DNA of 7,406 bases from NCBI GenBank assembly GCA_947377625.1, contig CANCGR010000118.1, positions 1-7,406 of the forward strand, read 5' to 3'. Under the pieces are notes generated by a model. That model ran no database searches and was not told the origin of the DNA. It worked only from the letters and a program-made list of their open reading frames with translations. The translations under genes were made by a program, and so were the position numbers. This stretch comes from Gammaproteobacteria bacterium (GTDB lineage Bacteria > Pseudomonadota > Gammaproteobacteria > Pseudomonadales > Pseudohongiellaceae). Below are positions 1 to 5,712 of the stretch, in pieces (positions within the stretch are counted from its first letter, which is position 1; every line of letters begins with the position of its first letter).

Positions 1-423
1 CATTATGGTTTTCAATCAGTGCATGCATCGCCACTGGTCAAAGGCCAGCGTGCGTTGATTTATTCGGCAGCGGTGCGTGAAAACGGCGCTACCCATGGCA
101 AGGTAATCGGGGCCTTGGGCATCGTGTTCAATTACGACGCGCTGGCGCAGGTGATAATGCGCAACACGCCGATCAGTGAGAGCCTTAAAGCAACCACCCG
201 TGTCTGCATCACCAACAAGTCCGGGCTGGTGCTGGCGGATTCGGCCAACAAGATCCTGCAGGAGAGCCTCGACTTCCCGGGCCGTGCGGAGCTTTACGAA
301 CAGCAGACGGGTTACATCATTGCTGAAATTGGTACATGCCGTTATTGCATTGCCCATGCGCGGGCGCCGGGCTATGAAACCTATTCCACTGGTTGGCATT
401 CAGTGATCCTGCAGCAGGTTTGA
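1..423 (+). CDS. C-terminal part of a Cache-type sensory domain protein (5' truncated)
   Basis: The reading frame is open from base 1 to the TGA at 421-423, so only the last 140 codons are present and the true start lies outside the window. The visible part resembles the membrane-distal half of a Cache/dCache ligand-binding domain: a GALGIVFNYDAL segment, then an ITNKSGLVLADS strand-turn-strand, then near the end GYETYSTGW followed by HSVILQQ. Such domains bind small ligands, usually outside the membrane, in chemoreceptors, histidine kinases and diguanylate cyclases. Oddly, the protein ends right after the GW..VILQQ segment. No transmembrane helix, HAMP or output domain follows, so any signalling module would have to be N-terminal or on another protein. 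The Cache assignment comes from motif resemblance only; the full architecture cannot be seen. Confidence 0.6.
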   Translation, partial: HYGFQSVHASPLVKGQRALIYSAAVRENGATHGKVIGALGIVFNYDALAQVIMRNTPISESLKATTRVCITNKSGLVLADSANKILQESLDFPGRAELYEQQTGYIIAEIGTCRYCIAHARAPGYETYSTGWHSVILQQV

Positions 424-529
424 AGAGCTTGTTGATTGATGGGCATCAAGTGAAATCCCTGTTGCTGGCTGTGGCAAACCGCTAGTCTGCCGAAGGTAAG
501 CAAGCGGAAATTTTCCTCAGGCCCGTGCC

Positions 530-1300
530 ATGAACAACACTCTCGTCATTCAGTCGTGCAGCCCGGCCCAGCAAGCTGGCTGGATGCAGTCGTGTCTGGC
601 GAGTGTGCGGCGTTGGGCGCAGGCGCAAGGCCATGACTATCGTTTCATTGGCGATGAAATTTTCGAGTTGGTTCCGGATTGGTATCGGCAGAAAGTGGGC
701 AACAAACTGCCGGTAGCCACCGACTACGCGCGGCTGGTGTTGTTGAAGCAGGCACTTGCTGAAGAAAACTATCAGCAGGTGCTGTGGCTGGATGCCGACC
801 TGCTGGTGCTTGATCAGACCATGCAGTTCGATTTCGCCGGCACCTGCGCCTTCGGCCAGGAAGTGTGGGTGCAGGAACGTGACGGTAAATTGCAGGCCCG
901 CCGCAACATTCACAATGCCGTTATGGTGTTTCGCCGGCACTGCCCGGTGTTGCCATTTTTGCTGCACTGTGTGCAGTCACTGATGCGGCGGGTTGATCCC
1001 GCGCATATTGCGCCTCAGCTGGTGGGGCCCAAGCTGCTGCAGGCTTTGCATCCGTTGTGTGATTTTGCGCTGTTGCCGCAAGTAGGGGCCCTGAGCCCGG
1101 CGGTGGTGGCTGACCTGGGCCGTCGTGGCGGAGCTGGCGACGGGCAGGCGTTGCAGTTGCTGCTGAAAAACTCGGCCCTGTTGCCGCAGGCGGTTAATCT
1201 TTGTGCGTCGCTGATTAGTGCGGTGGATGCGCAGACAGTGATTGAATCCCTGCAAAGCACAGGTCTATCATCCGGCCCGCACACCGCCCAAAATCAATAA
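530..1300 (+). CDS. Putative GT-A fold glycosyltransferase with DxD motif
   Basis: This 256-residue protein looks like a nucleotide-sugar-dependent glycosyltransferase of the GT8/GT32-like type. Visible marks are an N-terminal Rossmann-like strand with IQSC (residues 7-10), the helix ATDYARLVLLKQAL (63-76), and then VLWLDADLLVLD (84-95), where D88-A-D90 is the metal- and sugar-nucleotide-binding DxD motif. A later NIHNAVMVF (126-134) matches the acceptor-side segment that often follows in these enzymes. There is no signal peptide or membrane helix, so it probably acts in the cytoplasm, for example on cell-surface glycans. The acceptor cannot be inferred. The ATG has a weak upstream TCAGG (517-521). 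The gene is monocistronic-looking, with 106 bases before it and 60 after. The C-terminal third (residues 180-256) is Ala/Leu/Gln-rich and less recognisable. Confidence 0.72.
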   Translation: MNNTLVIQSCSPAQQAGWMQSCLASVRRWAQAQGHDYRFIGDEIFELVPDWYRQKVGNKLPVATDYARLVLLKQALAEENYQQVLWLDADLLVLDQTMQFDFAGTCAFGQEVWVQERDGKLQARRNIHNAVMVFRRHCPVLPFLLHCVQSLMRRVDPAHIAPQLVGPKLLQALHPLCDFALLPQVGALSPAVVADLGRRGGAGDGQALQLLLKNSALLPQAVNLCASLISAVDAQTVIESLQSTGLSSGPHTAQNQ

Positions 1301-1318
1301 CAGTTACCGCTCGCCATT

Positions 1319-1342
1319 GCCGTTATATTTGCCGTCATATTT
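1319..1342 (+). repeat. 12-base tandem repeat upstream of the intradiol dioxygenase
   Basis: GCCGTTATATTT (1319-1330) is followed directly by GCCGTCATATTT (1331-1342), 11 of 12 bases identical. The repeat ends just before the ribosome binding site AAGGGGA (1349-1355) of the dioxygenase. Each copy holds an AT-rich TATATT/CATATT core that could serve as a -10 element, but I find no -35 hexamer at good spacing, so its promoter or operator role is only a possibility. Confidence 0.45.
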
Positions 1343-1360
1343 CACTACAAGGGGAAAGCC

Positions 1361-2227
1361 ATGCCAGCCATCACACTGGAGAATATCACCGACGCCGTGA
1401 TCAACCACGGCGACAAGGGCAAGACCAATCCGCGCCTGCACGAAATTTACAGCAGCCTTATCAAACATCTGCATGCGTTCCAGCGCGAAGTGAATCTCAC
1501 TACCGAAGAGTTGGATATTGGCCGCCAGTTCCTGTTCAAACTGGCCACGCCCAACCAGGATTTTCCGATGGGCGAGATTCATCTGATGACCGACTGTCTC
1601 GGCATTTCAGAAGTGTCGATCCTGCTGGAAGACAACAAGAATCATGATCACGGTACCACTGAAATGAACGTGGAAGGCCCGCTGTTCATTGCCGGGTTGC
1701 CCGAACGCGCCAACGGTGTGCTGATCGGTGAGGTCGGTGCCAACGACAAACCGCTGTTCGTGAACCACAGCTTCAAGGACAAACACGGCCAACCGCTGGC
1801 CAACGCCATCGTCGACGTGTGGCAACCCAATGGCGAAGGCTTCTACTTCGTGCAGCGCGACTATCTGCCCGAATGGAATTTCTACGCCCGCTTCCACACC
1901 GACGCCAACGGCAACCTCAGCTACGCCACGGTAGTGCCCGGTGATTACCCGGTGCCGACCTCCGGCCCCACCGGCTCCATGCTGGAGCAACTGGGCCGCC
2001 ACGGTTATCGCGCCGCTCATATCCATTACATCGTTCGTGCGCAAGGCCACGACGATTTCACCACGATGATGTATTTCAACCACTCGCCCTACGTGGATTC
2101 CGACACCATTTTCTCGGTCAGGGATTTTCGCGTTGATATTGTCAAACACGACAACGCAGACGAGATGAAGGCACGTGGCGTTGACAAACCTTTCTACACA
2201 CTCGACTACACCTTCGTCATTCCGTGA
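1361..2227 (+). CDS. Intradiol ring-cleavage dioxygenase (hydroxyquinol/catechol 1,2-dioxygenase type)
   Basis: This 288-residue protein is a non-heme Fe(III) enzyme that inserts O2 between the two hydroxyls of a catechol-type ring (ortho cleavage), yielding a muconate or maleylacetate-type product. An N-terminal helical dimerisation domain (about 1-105) is followed by the EGPLFIAG signature (105-112) and the catalytic beta-sandwich. All four expected iron ligands are visible: Y162 in GEGFYFVQ, Y196 in GDYPVPTSGP, and H220 and H222 in RAAHIHYIV. The GFYxVQ and YPVPTSGPTG variants, and the end PFYTLDYTFVIP, resemble hydroxyquinol 1,2-dioxygenases and chlorocatechol dioxygenases more than classical CatA, so I leave the symbol blank. 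The start has a strong Shine-Dalgarno AAGGGGA 5 bases upstream. No muconate cycloisomerase or maleylacetate reductase lies nearby. Family assignment is very secure; the exact substrate is inferred. Confidence 0.93.
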   Translation: MPAITLENITDAVINHGDKGKTNPRLHEIYSSLIKHLHAFQREVNLTTEELDIGRQFLFKLATPNQDFPMGEIHLMTDCLGISEVSILLEDNKNHDHGTTEMNVEGPLFIAGLPERANGVLIGEVGANDKPLFVNHSFKDKHGQPLANAIVDVWQPNGEGFYFVQRDYLPEWNFYARFHTDANGNLSYATVVPGDYPVPTSGPTGSMLEQLGRHGYRAAHIHYIVRAQGHDDFTTMMYFNHSPYVDSDTIFSVRDFRVDIVKHDNADEMKARGVDKPFYTLDYTFVIP

Positions 2228-2250
2228 AAAATATTTGCAGCATCAGATGA

Positions 2251-2360
2251 GCGCGCTGACGGGGTAGGTTGGCAAGACCGTCGGAGGCCATGGATGGCCG
2301 GAGGCGAGCTTACAGGGACGTACTTGTAGCGTGTCTTGACAGCCTACCCCGTCAGCGCGC
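2251..2360. repeat. 110-base structured inverted-repeat element (intergenic, likely dispersed repeat)
   Basis: The arms 2251-2278 and 2333-2360 are inverted copies of 28 bases. 26 pairs are Watson-Crick, one is a G-U wobble in RNA and one is a mismatch. The 54 bases between them hold two smaller hairpins: GGCCAT (2286-2291) with ATGGCC (2294-2299), and GC-TACAGG (2308-2316) with CTTGTAGC (2323-2330). The whole can fold as a junction with two side arms. No T-run follows, so it is not a textbook intrinsic terminator, although such a stem in the mRNA could still act on transcription or mRNA stability. The core with ACAGGGACGTACTTG looks familiar to me as a dispersed intergenic element of gammaproteobacteria; that is from memory and was not checked by a search. 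It contains no coding sequence and ends 27 bases before the next gene. Confidence 0.85.
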
Positions 2361-2387
2361 GGTCCACACTACTGAAACAATAAACCT

Positions 2388-3374
2388 ATGACTCAGGCAC
2401 TTTTCTTCAAACCCAGTTATGAAAGGTTGCGCGACCGCATCACCGCCATCGCGCCTGATTTGCAAGTTGCACTTTATGATGAGGCGGGTCGTTTCTGGCT
2501 TGATGGCCGTGAAGTGTTGTTTACTGACCTTCATCCCGAATATTTCTGGGTTCACACGGATTTGTTCGTTTCTCCATTAATGCACGAATATTTTCGTTTG
2601 ATGCTGCATTCCTCTTCCATCAAGTGGCTGCACACCGTCAATACGGGCCTCGACAAGCTGCCTTATCTGGAGCTGGTCGAAAAAGGAGTCACTGTTACCA
2701 ACAATCATGCGCAGGCAATTGCAATTTCGGAGTTTGTATTTGGGCAAGTGCTGGCCTACTACCAGAATGTTTACGACTATCGTGCCAAGCAGAAGGAAAA
2801 GCAGTGGAAAAACCGCGCGTTCCGGGAAGTGAATGGCACGCACTGGCTGGTAGTGGGTTTTGGTGAAATAGGGCAGGGCATTGCTCAACGCGCCAAAGCT
2901 TTTGGCGCCACGGTTACTGCGGTGCGCCGTAAAAAAGACACGGAAGGGCTGGCCGACCATGTGGTGCAGCAAAGTCAGTTACAGGAAGTGTTGCCCACTG
3001 CCGATGTAGTGGTGCTGGCGTGTGCTTCCAATGCGCAGACGCGTGACTTGTGCAATTCACGTTTTCTGAAAGCGATGAAAGCAGGGTCAGTGCTGGTGAA
3101 TATTGCGCGCGGTGATCTGGTGGTGGAGGCGCATCTGAAAGCTGCGCTCGATGCTGGCAAGCCGGAATACGCGATACTGGATGTGTTCAACCATGAGCCG
3201 CCCGCGCAAGACAGCTGGGTGTGGACGCATCCGCGCGTATCACTTACGCCACATACGTCCAATGCCGGCACTGGCATGCGTTCACGCAGCGAAACCAATT
3301 TTCTCGACAATCTGGCGCGCATGGTGGCAGGGCAGCCGCTGCATAATCGCGTTGCGCGCAGTGATATTGTCTAG
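2388..3374 (+). CDS. D-isomer-specific 2-hydroxyacid dehydrogenase
   Basis: This 328-residue enzyme is of the family that interconverts 2-keto acids and D-2-hydroxyacids with NAD(P)H in the cytoplasm. An N-terminal substrate domain (about 1-105) leads into a Rossmann nucleotide-binding domain with GFGEIG (157-162). The catalytic set is complete: R241 in NIARGDLV, E270 in FNHEPP and H289 in LTPHTSN. The second Rossmann strand ends in AVRRKK (178-183), with basic residues where NAD-specific enzymes usually have an acidic one, which suggests NADP(H) use. The sequence resembles glyoxylate/hydroxypyruvate reductase-like members, but the substrate cannot be fixed. The ATG at 2388 has no convincing Shine-Dalgarno (upstream GAAACAATAAACCT), and the structured repeat ends only 27 bases before it. 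The 3' end overlaps the next gene, which points to an operon. Confidence 0.92.
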   Translation: MTQALFFKPSYERLRDRITAIAPDLQVALYDEAGRFWLDGREVLFTDLHPEYFWVHTDLFVSPLMHEYFRLMLHSSSIKWLHTVNTGLDKLPYLELVEKGVTVTNNHAQAIAISEFVFGQVLAYYQNVYDYRAKQKEKQWKNRAFREVNGTHWLVVGFGEIGQGIAQRAKAFGATVTAVRRKKDTEGLADHVVQQSQLQEVLPTADVVVLACASNAQTRDLCNSRFLKAMKAGSVLVNIARGDLVVEAHLKAALDAGKPEYAILDVFNHEPPAQDSWVWTHPRVSLTPHTSNAGTGMRSRSETNFLDNLARMVAGQPLHNRVARSDIV

Positions 3375-4128
3375 ACGTTTGCAAGCTGCCTGGCGCTTGC
3401 TGCGTTGGGGTGAGTTGGGTGTGCGGTTAAGTGCGTGCCCGCTGTGCGAGCGCAAGCGTGTGTTTGTGCGGCTGGCCCACAACGAGATTGCGGTGCGCTG
3501 CACCGGTTGTGGCGCCAGTGCCGTCACGCTGTCGATGGTGGCGGTTTTGCGCAAGCTGGCACCACAGCTGCATCGTCTTGGTGTCTATGAGTTATCGGCA
3601 CGCGGCGCGCTGTTTGCTTTTCTGCAGCAGCACGCACAACAACTTACAGGTTCCGAATATTTTCCGGCGCTTGCTTCAGGCCAATACCACAACGGTGTGT
3701 TGTGCGAGGACGTACAGGCGCTGAGCTTTAGTGACGCCAGCTTTGACCTTTGCACCAGCACCGATGTATTTGAACATGTGGCCGACGATGGTCTGGGCTT
3801 TCGCAATGTCTTGCGTGTGCTCAAGCCGCAAGGATTGTTTGTGTTTACGGTGCCGCTCTGCGCGGCGCCAGCCACCATAGAACGCGCGGTGCGCAATGCC
3901 GACGGCAGCATCAAACATTTGCTAAGCCCCGAGTATCATGGTGACCCAATCGGCAAAACCGCGCACATTTTGGCGTTTCGCAACTATGGCGGTGATATCG
4001 TGGCCCGCTTGATCGCAGCCGGCTTTGCCAGTGCCGAAATAGTGTGGCCGCAATTTTCCATCTGGAATTTCACCAGGCCGGTCGTTGTCGCTTACAAGCA
4101 TAATCAGCAGCATTCAGCAGAGGTTTAA
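3361..4128 (+). CDS. Class I SAM methyltransferase-like protein with N-terminal zinc ribbon
   Basis: I chose the GTG at 3361 (255 residues, 14-base overlap with the dehydrogenase). A TTG at 3367 and a GTG at 3421 are alternatives; the last has a better ribosome site (GGGGTGAG, 3407-3414) and would give 235 residues. From the 3361 start, C26-P-L-C29 and C47-T-G-C50 form a likely zinc ribbon. The second half matches the end of a Methyltransf_11 domain: EDVQALSFSDASFDL (115-129), STDVFEHV (132-139), then RVLKPQGLFVFTVPL (151-165), corresponding to the post-motif I acidic loop and strands 4 and 5. The expected GxGxG SAM loop is not visible before it; the region reads YELSARGALFAFL and SEYF instead. 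It may therefore be a variant binder or an inactive homologue. The substrate is unknown. It lies in an operon with its neighbours. Confidence 0.78.
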   Translation: MILSRRLQAAWRLLRWGELGVRLSACPLCERKRVFVRLAHNEIAVRCTGCGASAVTLSMVAVLRKLAPQLHRLGVYELSARGALFAFLQQHAQQLTGSEYFPALASGQYHNGVLCEDVQALSFSDASFDLCTSTDVFEHVADDGLGFRNVLRVLKPQGLFVFTVPLCAAPATIERAVRNADGSIKHLLSPEYHGDPIGKTAHILAFRNYGGDIVARLIAAGFASAEIVWPQFSIWNFTRPVVVAYKHNQQHSAEV

Positions 4129-4130
4129 CG

Positions 4131-4871
4131 GTGTACACGATAACAACGGTCAATGTCCTCGGTTCGCCGATGGAAGTATTTGTGTTCAGGCCCAAGGGCC
4201 CTGGGCCGCATCCGGGCTTGCTGTTGGCGCAGCATATTCCGATGGGCCACACCGGCCTGGAAAATGATCCGTTCACCTTGACCACCGCCCAGCGCTTTGC
4301 CGACAACGGCTTCGTGGTGGCAGTGCCGTTTATTTTTCACTGGTGGCCCAAAACCGATCCGATGGAGAAGAAGCGCGAGGAGAGCCGCGATGATTGGATT
4401 GTGGCTGACAAGCAGGCGGCGTTCGCGCTGCTCAAGGCGCTGCCCGCGGTTGATCACAACAACATAGGGCTGGTTGGCCATTGCTGGGGAGGCAGAGTGG
4501 CGTGGCTGGCGGCGTGTCACATCCCGCAACTGGCAGCGATGGCCACTTTCTACGGTGGCAATGTCAAAAAGGCGTTGGGTGCCGGCAATGTGCCACCGAT
4601 TGAGTTGACACGCTTCATTGCTTGCCCGGTTATCGGTTTTTATGGCAACAACGACACCAATCCTTCGCCAGCCGATGTCGAGGATTACCGCGCCGCGCTG
4701 ACGGCCGCAGGGGTAAGCCACGAGCTGCACCAATATGACGGGGCCGGCCATGCCTTCCAGAATTTCCCGATGCCGGAGCGTTACCACCAACGCTCCAGTG
4801 ACGCGGCCTGGTTGAAAGTGCTGGCCTTTCTCAAGGACAAGTTGGTGCTGGCCACGCTTAACCAGGGGTGA
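4131..4871 (+). CDS. Dienelactone hydrolase family protein (alpha/beta hydrolase)
   Basis: This 246-residue cytoplasmic alpha/beta hydrolase belongs to the dienelactone hydrolase family, which hydrolyses dienelactones to maleylacetate in (chloro)aromatic degradation; many relatives have other ester or lactone substrates. The Cys-Asp-His triad is visible: C118 in GHCWGG, D175 in GNNDTNPSP and H207 in GAGHAFQ. At the spot of the Pseudomonas enzyme's AQEIFG, whose Glu36 activates the nucleophile, this protein reads AQHIPMG, so the Glu is replaced by H35. This may mean a different activation mode or substrate. The start is GTG, 2 bases after the previous stop, with AGAGG (4119-4123) at good spacing. 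That gives strong evidence of co-transcription with the methyltransferase-like gene. The family call is secure; use of dienelactone is uncertain. Confidence 0.9.
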   Translation: MYTITTVNVLGSPMEVFVFRPKGPGPHPGLLLAQHIPMGHTGLENDPFTLTTAQRFADNGFVVAVPFIFHWWPKTDPMEKKREESRDDWIVADKQAAFALLKALPAVDHNNIGLVGHCWGGRVAWLAACHIPQLAAMATFYGGNVKKALGAGNVPPIELTRFIACPVIGFYGNNDTNPSPADVEDYRAALTAAGVSHELHQYDGAGHAFQNFPMPERYHQRSSDAAWLKVLAFLKDKLVLATLNQG

Positions 4872-4939
4872 GGCAAAAGCGTTGCTGACCAGACCGCTTG
4901 GTTCGGCTTGATCAGGGTCATAACGGCTGATGATGACAA

Positions 4940-4969
4940 TTGACTGACGAGTCAGTCATTCCTTACGAT
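4940..4969 (+). promoter_or_regulatory. Putative sigma-70 promoter of the TetR gene
   Basis: TTGACT (4940-4945) as -35 and TACGAT (4964-4969) as -10, 18 bases apart, match the consensus in five and four of six positions. It lies 30 to 59 bases before the TetR ATG. The -35 box falls inside the palindrome at 4941-4958, so a repressor bound there would block polymerase. Assigned by eye only. Confidence 0.5.
4941..4958. promoter_or_regulatory. Perfect 8-2-8 palindrome, likely TetR-family operator
   Basis: TGACTGAC (4941-4948), GA, GTCAGTCA (4951-4958) is a perfect inverted repeat of 8-base arms. Its size and shape suit the dimeric helix-turn-helix of TetR/AcrR regulators, which often bind near their own start. 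It sits 40 bases before the TetR ATG and overlaps the putative -35 box, which suggests self-repression. Binding is inferred. Confidence 0.68.
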
Positions 4970-4986
4970 GCTGCCATGACAGCATC
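4967..4986 (+). other. Inverted repeat in the TetR leader
   Basis: GATGCTG (4967-4973) and CAGCATC (4980-4986) are perfect 7-base inverted arms around six bases. The repeat lies between the putative -10 box and the ribosome binding site AGG (4987-4989), so it could be a second protein-binding site or an mRNA hairpin next to the ribosome site. Its role is unknown. Confidence 0.4.
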
Positions 4987-4998
4987 AGGTAAGCCCGC

Positions 4999-5631
4999 AT
5001 GAGCGCCCCCATGGATTTGCCCAAGACCGGCAAACGCGAGTTGCAAAAGGAAGCGCGCCGCACTGCCATCATTGATGCCGCCTTGGATGCGTTTACCCAG
5101 CAGGGCTTCACCGCCACCAAACTCGACGATGTGGCTGATCGGGCCGGCATTGGCAAAGGCACCATCTATCTTTATTTCGACAGCAAGGAAAACCTGTTCG
5201 AGGAAGTGGTAAGGCAGACCTTGTTCCCGATTCGCGATGCCGCCGCAGCCCGGCTCGACAGTTTTACCGGTTCAGCCTCGGAACTGCTCACAGTACATTT
5301 CAGCGATTTCTATGTCGCCATGGGCAATCCCAAGATCCCGCCGCTGATAGCAATGATTTCCGGTGAAGCCCTGCGTTTCCCAGCCATTGCCAGTTTTTTC
5401 TATGAGGAGATCATCAGCAAATCGCAAGCTATCCTGCGGCGCATCATCAGCAGGGGCGTGGAAAGCGGCGAGTTCCGGCCGGAAGCCAACGAGTTGTATC
5501 TGCAATTGCTGACGGCGCCAGTGTTGATCAGCACCACCTGGAACCTGCAGTTCCGCGAGCAAGCACCGATCGAAATTGAGAAATACATGCAGATGCATAT
5601 CGAATTTGTGCTGCGGGCCATCAAGGTATGA
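4999..5631 (+). CDS. TetR/AcrR family transcriptional regulator
   Basis: This 210-residue DNA-binding protein is probably a ligand-responsive repressor acting as a dimer. The N-terminal TetR_N domain spans about residues 18-66: REAARR-like basic helix and AIIDAALDAFTQQGF (24-37), then the recognition helix-turn-helix T40-F60 ending in the family hallmark GKGTIYLYF followed by DSKENLF. The C-terminal ligand domain (about 75-210) is all-helical and variable, as usual, so the inducer cannot be read. The ATG at 4999 is preferred over the in-frame ATG at 5011 because CAGGTAAG (4986-4993) lies upstream at good spacing. The gene has its own putative promoter overlapped by a perfect palindrome, which points to autoregulation. 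Possible targets are the hydrolase operon just upstream or unlinked genes; neither can be shown here. Confidence 0.93.
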   Translation: MSAPMDLPKTGKRELQKEARRTAIIDAALDAFTQQGFTATKLDDVADRAGIGKGTIYLYFDSKENLFEEVVRQTLFPIRDAAAARLDSFTGSASELLTVHFSDFYVAMGNPKIPPLIAMISGEALRFPAIASFFYEEIISKSQAILRRIISRGVESGEFRPEANELYLQLLTAPVLISTTWNLQFREQAPIEIEKYMQMHIEFVLRAIKV

Positions 5632-5643
5632 GCGCTACGCTCA
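5629..5643 (+). other. Short hairpin overlapping the TetR stop codon
   Basis: TGAGCG (5629-5634) and CGCTCA (5638-5643) are perfect 6-base inverted arms with a CTA loop, starting at the stop codon itself. The bases after it (GTGAAATTT) hold only a short T-run, so this is at best a weak terminator. It might equally be a binding site in the 81-base gap before the next gene. Confidence 0.35.
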
Positions 5644-5656
5644 GTGAAATTTATGC

Positions 5657-5686
5657 TTGACCATCGACCGGCCCTCTCCCTAGGCT
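5657..5686 (+). promoter_or_regulatory. Weak candidate promoter of the beta-propeller gene
   Basis: TTGACC (5657-5662) is a good -35 match. TAGGCT (5681-5686), 18 bases on, is a poor -10 match (three of six). It is the best pair in the gap between the TetR stop and the ATG at 5713, so the gene may have its own promoter, but the call is tentative. Confidence 0.28.
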
Positions 5687-5712
5687 GCGCACTGTAGTTT
5701 CAGGGAGTTTTC

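Noticed and set aside
509..519. Small palindrome GGAAATTTTCC before the glycosyltransferase gene
   Set aside because: Five-base arms of AT-rich sequence are common by chance, and no regulator is nearby to pair with it.
1607..2149. Long reverse-strand ORF (180 codons) opposite the dioxygenase
   Set aside because: It lies wholly inside a gene with complete catalytic motifs, its product is low-complexity Val/His/Gly-rich, and no ribosome site or family is visible.
2251..2360. Inverted repeat read as an intrinsic terminator
   Set aside because: The stem is much longer than usual, has a branched interior and no following T-run, so I list it as a structured repeat instead.
3151..3360. Upstream extension of the methyltransferase-like frame to an ATG at 3151
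   Set aside because: This would overlap the dehydrogenase by over 200 bases, across its catalytic Glu and His region, and the extra residues look like out-of-frame translation.
4125..4790. Reverse-strand ORF (221 codons) opposite the dienelactone hydrolase gene
   Set aside because: It is an antisense shadow of a securely identified gene, rich in Arg/His/Gln with no recognisable motif.
4885..4920. Possible terminator after the dienelactone hydrolase gene (TGACC with GGTCA, inner CCG with CGG)
   Set aside because: The stem is broken and short, and no T-run follows; not better than chance.
5676..5707. CTCCCT (5676-5681) could pair with the ribosome site AGGGAG (5702-5707) of the propeller gene
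   Set aside because: Only six pairs over a 20-base loop, and the left arm may lie upstream of the transcript start; too weak to claim a regulatory switch.
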